Assembly (NCBI GenBank): GCA_029204225.1
Contig: CM055095.1
Location: 72,948,753-73,012,752, forward strand
DNA: 64,000 nucleotides
DNA from: Diphasiastrum complanatum
Taxonomy: Eukaryota; Streptophyta; Lycopodiopsida; Lycopodiales; Lycopodiaceae
Direction: 5' to 3'
Shown here: positions 60,695-64,000 of the stretch, piece after piece
Numbering within the stretch: the first letter of the stretch is position 1
How the letters are laid out: every line of letters starts with the position of its first letter
The notes under the pieces: model-generated
The model's input: only the letters and a program-made list of their open reading frames with translations
Database searches by the model: none
Told to the model about the DNA's origin: nothing
Position numbers and translations under genes: made by a program

Positions 60695-62130
60695 ACTTCA
60701 TCAAATCACAATAAAATCCAGATCTACTCTTTCTTTTGAAAATTGAAATGGATATAAAAAGATTTGACACCTAGATTTTCCTTTTCACTTGACTAGTTCT
60801 CTCAACACTTGAGATTCTTGAACAAAAGATGGGTTTTGTTTCAAACACATGAAAATCAAACTTAATCACTTCTTTTGGACTCACTCTTGACCCAAATAAT
60901 CTCACTCTTGAGATTTAGAACGAATTTAATTTGACTTGAAAACAAACTATACCACCAATTTTTTACAAAGCTTAAAAAATTAGACAACTAGAGATTCACA
61001 AAGATCTCAACCATGCATGAATACTCAAATATGGACTCCTCCTCATTTCAATGGGATCACAAATTGACCCTCACACTCTCACAAAGAAAGTTGAATAGAA
61101 CTAATTTGAGTTTCATACATACTATGTCAATTTTTGCTCAACAAATTGAATTCAATCACTCCTATTGGATTCCACCAATTACTCTACCTTTTAAGAATTG
61201 GAATGAAATTCAAAATCAAAAGTTGTGATTTTTCTCACTAAGATATTGTGCTTCAAAGAGCTAATGCCACTTAGAGAGATTTGATCACTTAGGAGAAGAC
61301 AAACTCTCCACCAATAACAACACAAAATGAGCTTCTAGATCTTGCCCACTACAAAGGAAGGAACTCTTAGAAAATTGGATCTCTCTCTACACATTTGCCA
61401 TAGACACCTTAATGACTCTTTTCAAACCTTACAATCACTCAAACAAATTGAGTAGGGTTGAACAATGTGACTTGGATCTCAATCTCTTTTCTAGAACTCT
61501 CAATTTAAGCCAATCTATGTCAAATTCTACAAAAGATTTGCATAGATGCTCTATATGCACTAGAAACTCTCAAAGGTTTCACTTGGAGGACAGATCCAAG
61601 GATGTTATCTAGCAAATTGATGCTTCTAAACTTGACTCTATCACTCTTGAACAAATCTAGAGTGATGCTACAATGGATTTCAACCTCTCACCTTGCATAT
61701 CACTCCTTAATCTATGATTTTTAGTAAAATCTCTCTCAACCTCAGCATGCACTCAAAAAATCAGAGATAATCAATTAATGCACCTAATTAAAGCTTCAAA
61801 TTTAATTTCTTGGCTGATCTAGTCCAAGAACTAATCAAGAAAAATTAGATTCTCTATAGAAAATGTCTGATTTCGCATCAAAAATCACTCAAATTGGGTA
61901 TGTGAGTCAAATTCTACAAATTTTTGAAATTTCTTAGTCAAAACTGGAGATGTATGGCCTAACACGTGTGAAAAGTGTTCCTACATCCCACAACAAGATC
62001 TGGACCAAAAATTTTGAGGATAGCTATCAAATCCAACTCGCTACACAAAATTTGACTAGTTTCCTAAAAATTGCTAATTTTGGCTTTGATTTGGATTAAC
62101 CCTATCAATTTCAACAAAACCTCTTGTACT
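60695..62130 (-). other. Leader of the minus-strand LTR derivative
   Basis: Noncoding on the minus strand. Two short plus-strand open stretches (61013-61228, 61412-61612) have no motif. It holds a CACACGTGTG-like word at about 61959 (ACACGTGTGAAA). Confidence 0.5.
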
Positions 62131-62142
62131 GCTCTGATACCA
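62131..62142 (-). promoter_or_regulatory. Primer-binding site, initiator Met-tRNA type
   Basis: TGGTATCAGAGC on the minus strand, directly after an LTR end TTTTTGCACA. Defines the orientation of the 59.7-62.1 kb unit. Confidence 0.92.
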
Positions 62143-62930
62143 TGTGCAAAAAGTACAAAAAGGACCAAGAGTGGATCCTAATCTTATCCTCAAGAGGGAT
62201 TGGTTGTCAGATTACTTGATCTATCAATCTACTTGAGATTAAGATCAATCTAGATCAATTCTAGACACAAAATCCTAACAAGAACAATCATTAATTGAAG
62301 GTAGGTGTACTTTATGGTTTCACACGTTTGATTGAAGGTAGGAGTACGGAATCCAACCTGAAAATCAAGTACACATTGATAGAACCTCAAAACAATCAAA
62401 ACAAATGTAGACAAATGGAGAGAATCACTCAAAATTGCTTCCAAAACCAAGATTGGTGTCTCTCAATGATTATGGCCAAATGTGACTCTATATATACAAT
62501 AAGTGGGAGCTCGTGGTACTGATCATCCCTCTGATCCCACATGTGTGAAGGTGCTTTGTCATATGATGATTCATCATGCAAAATTGACACTTGGACAAAA
62601 CCTTCTATTGTGAGCACTTTTGGTCCATTTTCCTTCTATATGGAGATCTACTTGGAAATCTTCTAGAAGTCAAAATTCGCCTACTTCAGCTTATTCCACA
62701 CGTGTGAGTTGTCCTCTACACATGGGATATGACACCTAACCAAAGGATGTGGCTCATGAATCAATAGATTGATGCCATGTGTCATATGTCTAGAAAACTA
62801 GTTTTTGGCCATTTTAGCGACTAGAACTTGAATTAAATCATATGTACAACATATATGATTATGGTACATGACAAGTACACTAGTTTTACACGTGAGAACA
62901 GGCTCCACACATGTGTATTCATTTATATAC
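62143..62930 (-). repeat. 5' LTR of the minus-strand derivative (outer edge uncertain)
   Basis: Inner edge fixed by the primer site. The outer TG terminus was not identified; the interval is given by LTR-like content (TATATATAC at about 62487-62500 and several CACA(C/T)GTGTG words near 62536, 62697 and 62915). Confidence 0.5.
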
Positions 62931-63585
62931 AAGATTTTTGTCCTCTACCAAGCTTATTTTTGCATTTTTCACACATCTGTCACTCAAGCCGAGATCAAAA
63001 GGCGGCTCAACCCCACCATCATCACAACCGAGCAAGATCTCCAATGGACTCGGATACTATCCGAAATCGACTAACAACAACACATAGTGGATTAATCTAA
63101 TTTGCAATGTACAGATTACCCATTCTTTTAATTAGCTAGCCATCTATACAAATATCCATCAACTTATCAGTTGTAAGGTTACACAAGAATCGAACATTGA
63201 ACACTCAAAGGGTTGTATCAGTAATTGAACATCTAGAGCGCAATTGTTCTATCCTTTCTCTCTGCTACTACAGAGTATTGTCTTAGAAAGAACGTGACTC
63301 TATCTGCATTCAAACTGTTATCATTCATGACTAATTGATATTCGTTCCATAAATCTAAGTCGTGTATGTTCTGATTGAATGCTTATTTTATTCATGTTCA
63401 AATAGATTTATGCTTGCAGATAAATTATTCATAGATTAAACTATGCGTGTGACTGATAGCATAAGTCAAATTCATTATTATAATCAACTTTCCTAGACGC
63501 TTTTATGCTTCCTCCGAATTATAGGATGTTGTTACAGGTATAGAAGTAAAACTTGAAGACGACGACTCAAAGTGAAAATCGAAGG
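62931..63585. other. Noncoding DNA, nothing recognised
   Basis: No coding motif or repeat edge. May be LTR or leader of the copia whose gag follows. Confidence 0.4.
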
Positions 63586-63990
63586 AAAATAAAGCCTTCG
63601 CACTTATTATCCTCAATATATCATATACACAGATTGGACACATAGCTGAAGCTAAAAGGTCAAGAGACGTTTGGGACATCTTGAACTCACTATATGACAT
63701 GAGGGACGTAACTACTAAGTTACATCTACGAGAAAATTCTTCACATTCAAGATGTCTACTAGTGATTCTCTTCAGAGTCACATTAGCCAGTTTAAGAGTC
63801 TCTTGCAATAGATGGCCACTGTCGGATCAGTCATAAACGATCAATACGCAATTATGACATTGCTTTCAAGCTTGCCCTCTACATCTGAGAACTAGGTAAT
63901 GATCATATCGAGACACTCAGATTTAACTCTTACTAGAGTTATCACTATGTTGCTGCAAGAAGACAATTGAAGAAGTCAAGACACTTCGTC
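63586..63990 (+). pseudogene. Copia gag fragment at the window edge
   Basis: Frames read IAEAKRSRDVWDILNSLYDM, KLHLRE, then STSDSLQSHISQFKSLLQ, VINDQYAIMTLLSSLPSTSE and SDLTLTRVITMLLQED: the copia capsid in normal order, with a one-base frameshift near 63740 and TAGs at about 63809 and 63894. It is cut by the window end. Both TAGs fall at Gln-like positions. Confidence 0.8.
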
Positions 63991-64000
63991 TATTTCCTCC

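Noticed and set aside
62143-62930. Exact outer end of the 5' LTR
   Set aside because: No TG terminus with target duplication could be fixed; only the inner edge is supported.

Overview
The window is nuclear plant DNA, AT-rich and almost wholly made of nested, mostly broken LTR retrotransposons. Plant origin is shown by Ty1/copia and Ty3/gypsy polyproteins, primer-binding sites matching plant initiator Met-tRNA (TGGTATCAGAGC), short GT-AG introns of about 70-150 bp, and plant-type LTR promoters. The species cannot be named. The repeat load, and the presence of a gene resembling N4-cytosine/N6-adenine DNA methyltransferases (known to me from Marchantia and its relatives), fit a large-genome non-flowering plant or gymnosperm, but this is inference.

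Layout. 1-2.2 kb: AT-rich DNA with a long (CT)n tract. 2.4-4.4 kb: minus-strand copia pol remnant. 4.75-11.9 kb: an unrecognised acidic, coiled-coil gene broken by a gypsy element (LTRs 6423-6794 and 10853-11223) that itself holds a copia fragment. 12-17 kb: a small unknown minus-strand gene, a degenerate CCCTTAG heptamer array, a solo LTR (14848-15654) with a 5-bp target duplication, and a minisatellite whose units each carry a GC-rich palindrome. 17-21 kb: gypsy gag beside a minus-strand copia gag-PR-IN with its 5' LTR. 21.7-26.8 kb: Helitron-like fragment and a gag-PR-only copia derivative. 26.8-28.1 kb: another LTR and a two-exon gene scrap.

28.58-35.47 kb is the most unusual locus. It is a histone H3-type gene with a canonical H3 N-terminal motif, a tail of about 311 residues (SR-, Gln- and Pro-rich) and a complete histone fold. 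A 5573-bp LTR element (28655-34227, TSD ATGCA) splits it, and that element's two 648-bp LTRs differ at a single base. Removing the element and one TSD copy restores the same frame. Five further in-frame TAG/TGA stops remain. The inserted element has gag but no protease, integrase, reverse transcriptase or RNase H. In their place it carries an unrecognised protein module, which recurs at 57.4-58.5 kb exactly where reverse transcriptase should be in another copia element.

35.6-39.1 kb: tandem palindromes and two minus-strand intron-containing genes (one unknown, one transposase-like with a CxxC motif). 39.25-49 kb: copia RT-RH with LTR, a gypsy-type LTR family, and a nearly complete copia element (43025-48310, TSD ACTTA) nested in one of those LTRs. 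48.5-56.9 kb: a segment of about 3.5 kb present twice, carrying a gypsy integrase tail, a minus-strand unknown gene and a multi-exon DNA methyltransferase-like pseudogene. 56.9-64 kb: the copia element with the replaced RT, a further LTR derivative on the minus strand with a 339-residue unknown ORF, and a copia gag scrap at the right edge. No RNA genes or CRISPR arrays were found.
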